From: Trichomonas vaginalis G3
Lineage: Eukaryota; Parabasalia; Trichomonadida; Trichomonadidae
Reading direction: 5' to 3'
Length of the DNA stretch: 64,000 bases
Assembly (NCBI RefSeq): GCF_026262505.1
Contig: NC_067207.1
Location: 6,208,252-6,272,251 of the forward strand
Under the pieces are notes generated by a model. The model did no database searches, was not told the origin of the DNA, and worked only from the letters and a program-made list of their open reading frames with translations. Position 1 is the stretch's first letter. Each line of letters starts with the position of its first letter. Below are positions 1 through 10,551 of the stretch, one piece after another. The position numbers were made by a program, and so were the translations under genes.

Positions 1-549
1 CTTGGAGTTGTAAGGCTTTCCCTGACAAATTTCTGGTGATAAATAAAAAGGTGTACCGATTTGAGTCTTACAGACTTGAAATGTATGCTCCAAAACACGT
101 GCAATACCAAAGTCACCAAGTTTTACAGTGCCATCTTTCATTAAGAAGACGTTCTGCCCTTTCAAATCACGATGTAAGATTTTTCTATCATGACAATATT
201 TAATTGCAAGTGCTATTTGTATGAAATTTTTCATTACTTCTTCTTCGGAAAATGGTTTTCTTCCTTTTTTTTCGATTTTTTGCGCTAAATCACCACCATC
301 TGCAAATTCCATAACGATGTATAAACTTCCGCGCTCTTGAAAGTTCTCGATGTATTTAACAATATATGGGTGATTCAATGCTGCTAAAACTTTGATTTCT
401 TTCATAGCTTCCTCTCTATCTTTTTGAGATAAAGCTGTTAATCGAACTTCTTTGATACATACCATATAACCATCTTTCTTCCTCTTGCCAAGAATGGCTT
501 TACCAAAGCCACCTTGACCAAGGACTTTTACTTGATCATAGTTCTGCAT
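1..549 (-). CDS. NEK-family (NIMA-related) Ser/Thr protein kinase, N-terminal part
   Basis: 183 codons are visible from the ATG at 549; the gene runs off the window's left edge. Protein kinase landmarks appear in order: glycine loop GQGGFG (residues 11-16), VAIK-type lysine K33, helix-C glutamate E51, catalytic loop HRDLK (126-130) with N133, DFG (146-148), and the activation-segment end GTPFYLSPE (165-173) followed by ICQGKPYN. GTPFYLSPE plus the residues after it are typical of NEK kinases, which act on centrosomes, basal bodies and flagella in protists. All catalytic residues needed for activity are present in the visible part. The C-terminal kinase lobe and any regulatory tail lie outside the window, so the subfamily cannot be set. 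Confidence 0.93.
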   Translation of the reverse strand, partial: MQNYDQVKVLGQGGFGKAILGKRKKDGYMVCIKEVRLTALSQKDREEAMKEIKVLAALNHPYIVKYIENFQERGSLYIVMEFADGGDLAQKIEKKGRKPFSEEEVMKNFIQIALAIKYCHDRKILHRDLKGQNVFLMKDGTVKLGDFGIARVLEHTFQVCKTQIGTPFYLSPEICQGKPYNSK

Positions 550-1534
550 TAAAGAATACTCGTTTTGAATTTCGCGTCAATTTTTTATTGTTTTTATATC
601 TGGACTTTATAATCAACCTTATCTACTTGGTCTTTAGGCTTTTCGATTGAAATGCAAACTAATATTCTTATTAAAGCTACAAAATTTTAGACATTCGTTT
701 TGGAAAATTTCAATGTCATGCATGTGATTCGATTTAAATATAATAAAACGATTTCAATAGTATGTATTTTGTAATTTTGATGTTTCTCTCTCTAAAATAT
801 GAAAGATTTTCATTGGATGAGTTACATTTTGGGATTATTCGTAATTCTAAGGATATTTTTATGTTATTAACTTAAATTTAAATAATACTGTCGATTTGTT
901 TATGTTAAAAACCGATTAAACATTGAGAAAGTCATGAATTAAGTTGAAAAACTTCCTAAAAAATTAGAATTATGAAATTTTCAATAAAAAATAACTGATA
1001 TTCACTTGAAAAAAGCTAAACTCAAAAAATTTTGGAAAAGTTTCATATGTATTTTGCATCAGACTTGAATAGGGCAATACAGATTACTTGAATAAATTCA
1101 TTATTGAATCAATTTTGTTATATTGATTTGATAATTAGGTTTTTGGCTTTTGAATTGGTAAATTTGAAGCAACTATATGTCGGATAATACTACACTAAGT
1201 CTTATTTATTATGAAACAGTTAATTGAGTTCTTTCTATATTCGTTAATACATTTTCTTGCAAAATTTTGAGTATTTAGAAGTTTTAATCACGTACACAAA
1301 GCTCTTTGATATCAATGTTTTAAAAAGGAGACTAAATTTTTATAATGAAAATGAAAATCAAGTATTATCTCTTTAATACAAACATATATTAAGCAAAGTA
1401 GGTTCTATTTCAGAATGTAATATAAACGAACTCTTCTCATAAAGAGAAGATTCTTTGTATTTCTTCTTTTTGGATTCAGAATTTTTTTTTGAATTCTATT
1501 GATTACTTTGCAAAACGAAATAGCTATAATAAAC
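550..1534. other. Intergenic, AT-rich, 985 bp
   Basis: Upstream region of the kinase and downstream region of the small gene at 1535-1831 (both on the minus strand). No reading frame of note, no RNA gene and no strong repeat were seen. Just upstream of the kinase start the minus strand reads ACGCGAAATTCAAAACG, a possible promoter element, but this is not proven. Confidence 0.5.
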
Positions 1535-1831
1535 TTATACAAGCTTGCAGACTCCTAATGAGCATTCTGATCCGTCAGAATCATCATTCTCCCAACGGTC
1601 TTTTGCGATCAAACAGAAGTCTGCGAGTGGTAATGGAGGGTTGAAATGTTTGCTATTCGTTAATCTCTTTAAATTCTGCTTAACTTGGTTGATTTCTTCT
1701 TCAGTTCTTGTGTCAGGATTTGGAATAGGAAATGGCTCTGCATATGATGTAATTGGAACATCAGCAATGAATGGGCAATATTCACCAAGAATGTTAGCAC
1801 CTGGATCAGTTGTATCCTCGGATTCAGACAT
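1535..1831 (-). CDS. Small hypothetical protein, 98 aa
   Basis: The ATG at 1831 opens a 98-residue frame rich in acidic and polar residues, with a central proline-rich stretch (IPNPDTRTEEE), a helix-like segment around residues 44-60 and a C-terminal SDGSECSLGVCKLV. I do not recognise the family. Amphipathic spacing, normal residue composition and a separate position between two other minus-strand genes argue that it is real. The overlapping plus-strand frame of 97 aa is its shadow. There is no signal peptide and no membrane segment. The function is unknown. Confidence 0.6.
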   Translation of the reverse strand: MSESEDTTDPGANILGEYCPFIADVPITSYAEPFPIPNPDTRTEEEINQVKQNLKRLTNSKHFNPPLPLADFCLIAKDRWENDDSDGSECSLGVCKLV

Positions 1832-2014
1832 TTTTTAGCTTGTCAGGAAAAAAGTGCCACTACAGATCAACTGTTCTTGCTAATTATATGTTGATAGATT
1901 TGAAATCTATCATAGATATTGAAATATATCAGAATATTCTAGTTAAAATCTCTAAATACCAAAGAAATTAAAAAAATTTGATAAAATCATAACGAAATCA
2001 CTGTATAATATATT

Positions 2015-5000
2015 TTATTCATTAATATCGTTCATAACAAGGTTATTCTTAAAGTTATAATCTATATATTCAAACAAAGAAGGGATATGTTCTGGAGGAA
2101 TTTCATAAATAACAAGCTTGGGGATCCTCTCATTATAAACAAGGATCGCACTTTTACCATTGACTGTAATAATTTTCGCTTTTGTTGGAAGAGGATTCAT
2201 AAATCTGTCGAAAAATTGAGGAACAGTAGAAGAATACAAAGTCTTTGTATCAATATTATATAAACTCATTGTTTCGGACATGATAGCAATAGAGTTTGCA
2301 TAGGATTCAGCAAAATCAAAATCAATGAAAGAACAAATTCGAATTGAGAGGAATTCTTTGGTCACAAACACATCAGAATATTCTGTACCTTCATATTGTG
2401 CGAACGCTACCACTTGAGTATTTGTGGCAAAAAGTGAAATAATTTCGCGATCGAAAATATGAATGATATCTGAGAGTTTTCCATCGGAGAAGTAGTATAA
2501 TTCATTATCTGTAGTGATAAAATAGCATCCGAAATCATTAACAGCAAAGAGTGAAACATTTTCTGAAATTAAAGCGAATTTTTTGAGAGAAAAGAAGAAT
2601 AAGCTGGAGTCACAGAGCAAATAGAATCCTTTGTTGATATCTGTGGCCTTAATTTCTGTGATATTTCCTTCTAATCCATTACTTTCTCTGTTAATTTCTA
2701 AAATATCATCAAATTCATCGTCTTCTGTAATTCTAAGTACTGAAATATATCCTGTTGATACTGCAACAACTGTATCATTAAAGAGAAATGCTCTTTGGAC
2801 CTTAGTTTCGTTACTATCAAATAAAAATTCAAGATCTAGGGATTTTTTGCCTGTAATTCTATTTACAGTTATGTATCCGTTATTCACAAGAACAACAATG
2901 TCACTGCTGTGACATGTAGCAACCTGGAAGTTGTTATTTGAAATATTAATTTTGATTTCTGAAATTTTCTTGATATTGATCTCACCGTACTTAAGATCAC
3001 TAAGAATATAGTCTTCCTCTTCTTGTTTGGCCTCTGGTTCATTGACAATTTTACTTTTTGTTATTTCTGGCTGTTTTTCATATAAAACATCCTCTTCTTC
3101 ATTTTCTTCTTCACAAAGAATGTTTTCTTCATCTTCTTCTGTTATTTTCTCTGCTTCTTTTTCAAATTTTTGTTGAATTGGAACAATTTCATGTTGTTCT
3201 TCTGTTTTAGAATATTCTTCCTCATAATCTTCTTCATTTTCTTCATTATTCTCATCAATTTCTTGAATTGGCTTAACTAAATTATTTTCAATTTTAATTT
3301 GTTGAATTTCTTCTTCAGTTTTGACGCTTTCCTCTTCTCCAACGTAAGAATTTTGGTCTTTTGTTTCTTCTTTTGGTGTTTCTTCAGAATTAAGGTTAAA
3401 TAAGTCACAAATATCATCAATATCACCAGAAATTGGAACAACTTCACTTACAACATCTGCTAATTGTGGTTCAACATCTTTTGGCTCAGAATTATTGACA
3501 ATTTCAGAAATATTTTCATTTAATACTTGTTTTTGAGGAGAATCTTCGGATATTGGCTGAGAAATAGGCTGCTCAGGTTGATTTTCAGTGTTATTGAGGC
3601 TAAAACGATCTTGAAAATCATCAAAATCAAAATCATTATTTTCTTGTTTGATTGGACAAGAAAATCCAGAGTTATCATCATTATCATCTTGTTCTTCAAC
3701 AGTTTTGACATCACTTTTCTCTGTATTTTTGATATTAAACAAATCATCAAAATCATTCACGCCAAAAGTGTTGTTTTCTTGGTTAATTGGACAAGAGAGT
3801 CCCATATTATCATCATTATTAGCTATTTCTGGCGTTTCAGCTTGTTTCAACTCTTCATTTTGATCATTTTCAATTTTTTCAGACTTTTTCTCTGAATTTT
3901 CAACACTAAACAGCTCAACAAATTCATCAAAATCAAATTTTTCTTCATTTGATAGCTTTTCATCTGATTTCGAATCATTTTGTTGAGTTTCTTGATCATT
4001 TTCTTGTTCGTTATCATTAATAACAGTTTCTTCATCTTTTTCAACTGTTTCTTCTTTTTCAAAATTATTATTTTCAGAATTCGAATCATTTGGCTTAATT
4101 TCTTGAACAATTGGTTGCATATTATCATTAGTAATTGTTTCATCTTTGTTTTGAGCTGTTTCTTCTTTTTCAAAATTAATATTTTCTGATTTTGAGTCAT
4201 TTTGCTTGTTTTCAGTGGAAAACGTAGACATAAACTTGGAAGAATCGAATTGGAAGTTCTCAAGTGGGATTTCTTCATCAGAAGTCAAAATATTTTGTTC
4301 ATTTTCAAGATTTTCAGCTGGATTTTGAATAATTTCTGGTTTTTCTTCTTCATGGTTTGATTCATCGTTTTGGTCTGACATTTGAGAGCTTTCTGAGTTC
4401 TCAATTAAAATTTCTTTTTCATCAGCGAGTTTTTCTTCTTGTTTAGGTAATACTAGCTGCTCTGAAGGCTTATCATCTTCTTTAGATTCAGTTTTACCAC
4501 TCAAAAGTGATGTAATGGCAGAATCATCGAAAATAAAATTATTTATTGGAATTTCTTCATCGGAAGTCAGCAAATTTGAGGCAGTACTTTTATTATCTGA
4601 GCTATCTGACAGCAACTCATCATTTACAACTTGAATTTTCGTGCCATTTTCCAAAATTTCTGGTTCAGATTCAGAATTTTCGACTTTTTGTATTTCCACC
4701 TCTGAATTCTCACTTGACTCAACTTGTATTGACTTGTTTTGGCCTGTTACCATTGAATAAAAAGATGATGAATCAAATTTTAGTTTTCCCATGGATAATT
4801 CTTCATCAGATGAACTAATTACCTTCTCCACAATGTCCTTATTTGCATTGTCCGTAGTTTTCGGCTTTTCTTTGTAATTATTTAGTTGATAAAAGCTTGA
4901 TTGATCGAATTTCAAGCTTTCCATTGAAATTTCTTCATCAGAAGACGTAATCATGTCTTGGGGCTTCTTTGGGGGTTCAATAAAAATTTTATTGTTTATA

Positions 5001-5590
5001 TCATCTTCAGAAGAGAGTAATTCGTCGTCTACGACAATTACATCAGGTAATGATTGTTTCTTGTTGTTTTTGTCTCCATGATTTCCTTGCTTTTTCTCAT
5101 TGTTTTGTTTTTGAGGGGAAACTTTGGATTTTGTACTCTTTTGATCGGGAGAAGGCTTTGCATTTATTTGCAAATTGCTGAAAATAGGTATTTCAAGGGA
5201 ATTCATTAAAGTATTATCGAATTTAAATTTATTTATATCGATTTCTTCTGGTTTTGTAAATACGATCTTGTCTGTCTTTGATCTTTCTATCTTTGGTAGA
5301 TTTGTATGAGGTATTTCTTGTTCTACGTTTTCAATTTGAGGAGGATTGTTATTTTCATGAGTTTCTGTTGTTTTTCCCAAGAGATCTATTGATTTTTTTT
5401 CTGGTCTGACAATTTCGAATTTTGACATGAGGTTTATTGAAGGCGATTCCGATTTAGTTTCTGGATTTTCGTTTTTTGGCGAAGCTGGAAAAGAATCGAA
5501 CAAAGAAAGACCAATAGGTTGCTTTCTTTTTTCAATCAAAATCGTATGCTTAGGTGAATTAGCATTTTGCAAATCTTGAAGATCAGACAT
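2015..5590 (-). CDS. Large acidic low-complexity protein with repeated SDEE/FD motifs and a propeller-like C-terminal domain
   Basis: The chosen start is the ATG at 5590 (MSDLQDLQ). The open frame extends to 5707, but that part is a T-rich, non-protein-like leader, and the minus strand carries TTTTCATTTTTTC just upstream, an initiator-like position. The product is 1191 aa. About residues 1-870 are disordered, Glu/Asn/Lys/Ser-rich, and carry short recurring motifs: several of the form SDEE(I/L)xxxxxxFDxSxF, then blocks like FDDLFNxxNTE, two of them preceded by a CPI(N/K)QENN block. About residues 880-1191 are globular, beta-strand-rich and punctuated by repeated GYI(T/S)V.RIT strands, which suggests a WD40/beta-propeller fold. 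The stop is followed by A (TAAA). No catalytic motif was seen. A scaffold or adaptor protein is the simplest guess. Confidence 0.82.
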   Translation of the reverse strand: MSDLQDLQNANSPKHTILIEKRKQPIGLSLFDSFPASPKNENPETKSESPSINLMSKFEIVRPEKKSIDLLGKTTETHENNNPPQIENVEQEIPHTNLPKIERSKTDKIVFTKPEEIDINKFKFDNTLMNSLEIPIFSNLQINAKPSPDQKSTKSKVSPQKQNNEKKQGNHGDKNNKKQSLPDVIVVDDELLSSEDDINNKIFIEPPKKPQDMITSSDEEISMESLKFDQSSFYQLNNYKEKPKTTDNANKDIVEKVISSSDEELSMGKLKFDSSSFYSMVTGQNKSIQVESSENSEVEIQKVENSESEPEILENGTKIQVVNDELLSDSSDNKSTASNLLTSDEEIPINNFIFDDSAITSLLSGKTESKEDDKPSEQLVLPKQEEKLADEKEILIENSESSQMSDQNDESNHEEEKPEIIQNPAENLENEQNILTSDEEIPLENFQFDSSKFMSTFSTENKQNDSKSENINFEKEETAQNKDETITNDNMQPIVQEIKPNDSNSENNNFEKEETVEKDEETVINDNEQENDQETQQNDSKSDEKLSNEEKFDFDEFVELFSVENSEKKSEKIENDQNEELKQAETPEIANNDDNMGLSCPINQENNTFGVNDFDDLFNIKNTEKSDVKTVEEQDDNDDNSGFSCPIKQENNDFDFDDFQDRFSLNNTENQPEQPISQPISEDSPQKQVLNENISEIVNNSEPKDVEPQLADVVSEVVPISGDIDDICDLFNLNSEETPKEETKDQNSYVGEEESVKTEEEIQQIKIENNLVKPIQEIDENNEENEEDYEEEYSKTEEQHEIVPIQQKFEKEAEKITEEDEENILCEEENEEEDVLYEKQPEITKSKIVNEPEAKQEEEDYILSDLKYGEINIKKISEIKINISNNNFQVATCHSSDIVVLVNNGYITVNRITGKKSLDLEFLFDSNETKVQRAFLFNDTVVAVSTGYISVLRITEDDEFDDILEINRESNGLEGNITEIKATDINKGFYLLCDSSLFFFSLKKFALISENVSLFAVNDFGCYFITTDNELYYFSDGKLSDIIHIFDREIISLFATNTQVVAFAQYEGTEYSDVFVTKEFLSIRICSFIDFDFAESYANSIAIMSETMSLYNIDTKTLYSSTVPQFFDRFMNPLPTKAKIITVNGKSAILVYNERIPKLVIYEIPPEHIPSLFEYIDYNFKNNLVMNDINE

Positions 5591-6041
5591 TTCAAAAAAC
5601 CAGAAGAAAAAATGAAAATTAATCAAATTTTTATAAACAAATAAAAGATTCCTTATCAATATCAAACATAAAGACCTAGTAAATTTTGATATGAAGAAAT
5701 AAATCAAATACTAACTAGGCAATAAATAACTTTACCAATATAAAAATCAGTGAGTTTCAGGCCGATACTCAAATTCATTCACTCTTTTATGGATATACAA
5801 AATATTAAAATATTATTTTTTAGGTCTTGTAGCTCAACAATAATAAAATATTATTATCTATGTTAATATGAACACTTTTCCAAATGCATTTGAATTCAAA
5901 ATCAGAGAATTTGAAGTTTTCCAAATTTTATGGATAAATAGGATAAGTACTTTATGGAGAACATTGTACTAAAAGATAAAGAAGTAACAAATAGATTTTT
6001 TTAAATAATCATAACAAAATAAAAAAATTAATAAAAACAAA
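5591..6041. other. Intergenic, 451 bp
   Basis: AT-rich DNA between two minus-strand genes. It holds the start-proximal promoter of the acidic protein and the 3' end of the region preceding the coiled-coil gene. No additional gene or repeat was seen. Confidence 0.5.
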
Positions 6042-7742
6042 TTAAGAAGTTATTCTGAATAATATGTCTCTTAGCCGTCCAGTCTGTTTAGGCCTTCTAA
6101 CTTGCGTTCTTTCGATATCTTCTTCCGGATCGTAAGGAAATTCCTGGAATTCCTGAGTTTGAGGGTCCAAATCATCTTCTGCGTGATATCTCGGTATCAT
6201 CTCCGTGAATGGTTCAATATAAATGTCTTTATCATAAAGTCTATCGTAATCCAACTGAATTTCTCGTTTTTTATTCTTTTCATTGTATTCTTTCAGCAAC
6301 TGATCAATTTTCTGCTTTTCCTTTTCAAGTTTCTCCAATTTCTCGTCAACAGATTTCTCCGCAAGTTGAGATTTGAACAAATTTGAGTTAATTTTGTCTC
6401 TTTTTTGATTTAACTCTGCTTTTGCCTTCTCTAGAGCCATCATTTGTTGTTCAAATCTCTTATTTGTGTCTCTCAGCTCTTCAGGAGTGATTCCTAAAAT
6501 TCTTGCGTGATTTTGCTCTTCTTCTTTCCATCTGAGCTGTTTATCTGATAAGGACTTCTCTCTTCTCTTGATATCGTTCCTTTCTTCTTCAATATCTTTC
6601 ATCAATTTCTGGATTTGCATTCTTAAATCTTCATTTACTCTTTTTTCTTCTTCTAGCTGGCCATCAGTGGTATTATTAGTATATAGCTTGTATTTCTGGA
6701 TGATTTCGGCCTTTTCGTTCTGAAGAACTTCGATTTTTCGCTTAAATTCTTCTTTTTCTTTGTCATTTTGTTCTTTTTGCTCTTTTAGCTGGTTTTGAAG
6801 CTGCTCAATCTTTGAACCATTAGATGCCAATGCAATTGATTGATCTTCTGCTGCTTTCTTCAGAATTAAATTTTCATTTAATGATTTATCAATTTCAGAC
6901 TTAAGAGAAGTAATTTGGCTGCCTAATTTAGACTTTTCTCCATTAAGAGCTTGAATATCATCCATTAATTGTGCAATTTTGATGTTTTTTTGAGAAATTT
7001 CGTTTTGTAGTTTTAATTCATTGTCGTTTGGTATTTCGTTCTTATTATCTTGATTTTTAAGACTTTCTTTTAACTGCTGAGTTTGCTTTTCAAGCGAAGA
7101 TAAAGTATTCATACTTAATTCTTTTATTTGCTTTTCCAATTGGTTATTTTGTGTGGCAAGCTGTTCATTATATAACTGTAGTTGCTTAAGCTTTGCAATG
7201 AGGTCAGAATTGTTCGATTTATTCTCAGGTTTCATGAATAAAATGTTTTGATTTTCTGGATCATGCTTTTGAGCGAATTGAAGAATACTGGACATGAATA
7301 ATTCAGATGGAGATTTATTTGTAAGTATTGCATTATGAAAATCTTTCGAATTTACTTGTAAAGATTGATCAAACGAGATATTAAGTGTTTCTGATAAAAT
7401 TTCTTCGGAGTTTGGTCTAATTATTAGAAGGGGCAGCATTTTGAAGAATGTTTTTGGCGAATATTGAATAATTTTGAATAAAATTAGTTTTTGCACTGAA
7501 ATTTGCTTTGGATTTTTATGTAAGTTCTGATTGGATAAATAATCATACATGTCTGAAATAGAATTATGTAAAAGTTTTCTATTTCTATGGAAAAATAGTT
7601 GTAAAATATTATTTGCTTCTGAATCTTCAAATAGTGTCTTTAATTTTTGTTCATCAAACTCCATAGCCATCAGATTTGCAGCAAGATCAATAGGATGCTT
7701 GCTGTACGACGCTTTCCTCAAAATAACAATCAATACATCCAT
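6042..7742 (-). CDS. Coiled-coil protein, 566 aa
   Basis: The ATG at 7742 begins MDVLIVILRK. Residues 1-150 look globular and alpha-helical, with hydrophobic helices and the stretch LFKIIQYSPKTFFKMLPLL. Residues 180-490 form long heptad-rich coiled coil (Leu/Lys/Glu/Gln-rich, many ELKLQN- and EKEKQ-type heptads). The last 70 residues are acidic and proline-containing (DPQTQEFQEFPYDPEED) and end in a basic RRPKQTGRLRDILF tail. This is the build of cytoskeletal or basal-body coiled-coil proteins, but no named family is recognised. There is no signal peptide and no membrane segment. Confidence 0.8.
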   Translation of the reverse strand: MDVLIVILRKASYSKHPIDLAANLMAMEFDEQKLKTLFEDSEANNILQLFFHRNRKLLHNSISDMYDYLSNQNLHKNPKQISVQKLILFKIIQYSPKTFFKMLPLLIIRPNSEEILSETLNISFDQSLQVNSKDFHNAILTNKSPSELFMSSILQFAQKHDPENQNILFMKPENKSNNSDLIAKLKQLQLYNEQLATQNNQLEKQIKELSMNTLSSLEKQTQQLKESLKNQDNKNEIPNDNELKLQNEISQKNIKIAQLMDDIQALNGEKSKLGSQITSLKSEIDKSLNENLILKKAAEDQSIALASNGSKIEQLQNQLKEQKEQNDKEKEEFKRKIEVLQNEKAEIIQKYKLYTNNTTDGQLEEEKRVNEDLRMQIQKLMKDIEEERNDIKRREKSLSDKQLRWKEEEQNHARILGITPEELRDTNKRFEQQMMALEKAKAELNQKRDKINSNLFKSQLAEKSVDEKLEKLEKEKQKIDQLLKEYNEKNKKREIQLDYDRLYDKDIYIEPFTEMIPRYHAEDDLDPQTQEFQEFPYDPEEDIERTQVRRPKQTGRLRDILFRITS

Positions 7743-9150
7743 TTTATTTTTATTAAACGTAAGCAGGGGGAGACACTTGAGTCATTTACAATTTTTAGAG
7801 AAATTTATGTAATATTTAAAATACTAGTTAATGATAATGTTGCATACTTGAAAATTCAACTTGGCCAATGTTTCATTGAAAAATTATAGATTTTTAATGG
7901 AAATCCTTAAAATATACTTTTTTTTGTTGTCAATATAGCTATAACATTTAGATAGAAACTATGAAAGCAAATGACAAGAAATAAATCTTAATTATTAGAT
8001 ATTTTTTCCCTACAACGCAAGTATTTTTTGGAAGTATTAAGAATCTGTTTGTTCTAATGATTCCAGTAATCATTGAACACTTTGGGAATGGATATACATA
8101 ATAAATGAATATCGTTGAGCATATGAAAGAATGATATTTATATATTTAGTGAATAGCTTTAATATATGTATGTCTAGTCATTTATCTATAAATCATATTA
8201 CCATCTTTCTCTATATAATTAATCCAGGTTTGATTTCCTCAGTCATGAATCTTTATTTAACTATTCTGGTACTACATTAAATATGTGAGATTTTCAATCA
8301 TTAAAGCTAATTTCAAAAAATACTAGGATAAAGGAAAAACTCCTCTTCATTAGGCAACATATCTAAGGAACTTAGGTAAAAGGTGACCATTGATCATCTC
8401 CACTTAATAAGTCTTCTTTATTTAAAGTGGGTTTGATGAAGATTGAAAGTTAAAGATAAAAGCATATTTCTTAAGAATTTCTAATTTCTGGTTATTGCTT
8501 TTATTCATCAAAACAGGAACTTATAATAAACACATCACACACATAATTGTTTTAATACAACTTTTCGTAGTCAACGAATCATTTCTTTGATGTGGAGAAA
8601 GAAGCTGTCAAAAATCATAAACCATTTAAACTGATTTCACTCAAAAAAATTGAAAGATTAACAAAAATTATATAAATTTACTCTGACTTTTCAGAGAATT
8701 GAGCTGAAGCTTAATTCTCTGAAAAGTCAGAGTAAATTTGTCGTATACTTTATACTTTCAATAATTAGCTTGATTTTAAGGGAACCATAAAATCGAGCAT
8801 TGAAAAGTCAGAGTATACTTATGATTATTTCAAAACCTAATACCAATAATAATGCTATTCGACATATCCCAAAGGATTCTGACATTTGATTTATTCACAT
8901 AATCTATTATACGCGTTATTATCGCCTTGGGAGGGTCTGAGGTGCCATATAGGGGCAAAGGAATCTATTTTCATCATTCGGTAACATTCTTTCATAAAAG
9001 GCTCTTATTTTTTTAATAAACCTTGAATTTCTCTTATTTTTTCAAATGTCAAAAATCTTGAAGCTCCAATTTATCGTAAATATTCACAGTTATATCATAA
9101 TAGTCATAATTTTGCAATTTATATTACTTTAAACCTTATCTTCAATCAAA
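7743..9150. other. Intergenic, 1.4 kb, with one long hairpin
   Basis: No convincing reading frame. The only structured element is the hairpin at 8674-8739 (separate entry). The stretch 8930-8990 is locally richer in G (CGCCTTGGGAGGGTCTGAGG) and could be part of a small RNA, but nothing supports an identity. Confidence 0.45.
8674..8739. repeat. Near-perfect 27-bp inverted repeat (hairpin) with a third partial copy nearby
   Basis: Arm 1 (8674-8700) and arm 2 (8713-8739) are exact reverse complements around a 12-base centre, which itself can pair as AGCT/AGCT. A third, shorter copy of the arm (TGAAAAGTCAGAGTA) lies at about 8801-8815 in the same direction as arm 2. This could be a MITE remnant or a transcribed hairpin. 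No target duplication was identified. Confidence 0.85.
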
Positions 9151-9531
9151 ATGTTTTCATTCCTTCTCTTAAGCGTGTCATTATCAACAAATACAACAAT
9201 TGAAGATATAATGAATATAAGAGATGAAATTATACTTCTCAGGCAAGAAGTTGCCTCTTTAAGAAAATTATTAGAAGCAATTCAAAATTATACAGAAGAA
9301 GATCAATATATGGCAGAAGAAAATGAACCGAATATCAAATATCCACCGTTTTATAACTCTCAACGTGCCTTGAAAGCTAAACAGCAGAAAAATAGTTTCT
9401 TTTCAGCAAAAGGTGTTTCCACAGGTGAATCATATGCAACACTTGGATCACTAAATACCAATGCAAAGAAGGAAAAGCTTCGAAACAATGAAAGACTTCT
9501 ATTCGAAAAAAATTCGAAAGCTTTGGATTAA
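9151..9531 (+). CDS. Small protein with possible signal peptide, 126 aa
   Basis: The ATG at 9151 is preceded by CTTCAATCAAA. The N-terminus MFSFLLLSVSLSTNTT resembles a short signal peptide. Residues 20-45 (IMNIRDEIILLRQEVASLRK) form a short amphipathic coiled coil. The rest is polar, with a basic middle (RALKAKQQKN). The stop is TAAA, fitting the trichomonad 3'-end signal. No family is recognised. It could be a small secreted or vesicular protein. The signal peptide is weak, so a cytosolic coiled-coil protein is also possible. Confidence 0.6.
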   Translation: MFSFLLLSVSLSTNTTIEDIMNIRDEIILLRQEVASLRKLLEAIQNYTEEDQYMAEENEPNIKYPPFYNSQRALKAKQQKNSFFSAKGVSTGESYATLGSLNTNAKKEKLRNNERLLFEKNSKALD

Positions 9532-10551
9532 AATACCCGCTATTCATTATTACAACCAGGAATAAACACAATCAAAGGCCCCAAGCAAGGCGCCCTTCCT
9601 GAAGAAAATAGGCCGCGATTTTACTAATTCCAGATAATTTTATTTAAAAATTTCAGTTTTTAAGTATTTTTATGCATATTCTAGATAGCCCATAACAATA
9701 AACACTATGTTTTCATATATTATAAACAATTATTATTTTTTTTTGTATTATTCAAATATTTATTATTCAAATTTGAAAAGGAGAAAAGAGTGATATATAT
9801 GCAGTTATATTCATACTAAATGAATGCAATGCGATGTTGGTAAAATTATTATTTGAAAACAATGCCATTCCTTCAAATTCTTTAATCCAAAAAAATATTC
9901 TTACATACCGAAGAAGATACAATTGAATCCAGGATATATATTGACAATGAAATACTACCATGACTCATTATTTACAATTTATAATGAAAATAATCAAATA
10001 ATCGGATTTTGCAACTTTTTCAGGGTAAACTGGGATATAATCTTAAAAGAAGGGTCAACATAATTAATTTATGGCGTTATCCAAGATTTACACTTTTCGA
10101 TAATCCCTCAATTTTGATCCCGCAAGTGACACTTTTTATGCTGACGTAATAATTATCTGAATGTAAACCTCCTAATATTTTATGGAAGTGATAGTTTTTG
10201 GATTTACCAAATGAAAACATGATAATCTTTTTGAATTCCAAATGCTCAATAATTTAGCGGATGACTTTATTTTTTATTATGATGGGAAATTATAATAGGT
10301 AATAGCATTATAAATGCTATTTTATCTATTTGATGATTTCGAAATGATATATTCAATTTTTGAGTAACCGAAAATTCAATATCATCAAAATTTTCTAAAA
10401 TTAATTATATCAAAAATATTAAAATAGTGAGACCATATTAGTTGATATGAATTCAATTTCTATCTCTGAAATGGTCAATTTTATTGAATACCCAGTCTGA
10501 AAATCAACTTTTTCAAATAAATTGTGACAAATTCAATTAGATTAACGCCCT
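9532..10551. other. Intergenic, 1.0 kb
   Basis: AT-rich region between two plus-strand genes. No frame with protein-like composition was found. A GC-richer patch at about 9575-9625 was inspected and not identified. Confidence 0.45.

Noticed and set aside
3527-3895. Plus-strand open frames inside the acidic protein gene
   Set aside because: They are shadows of the minus-strand low-complexity coding sequence (Ile/Phe-rich by complementarity).
8930-8990. G-rich patch as a spliceosomal or SRP RNA
   Set aside because: No matching conserved motif of a known RNA could be recognised.
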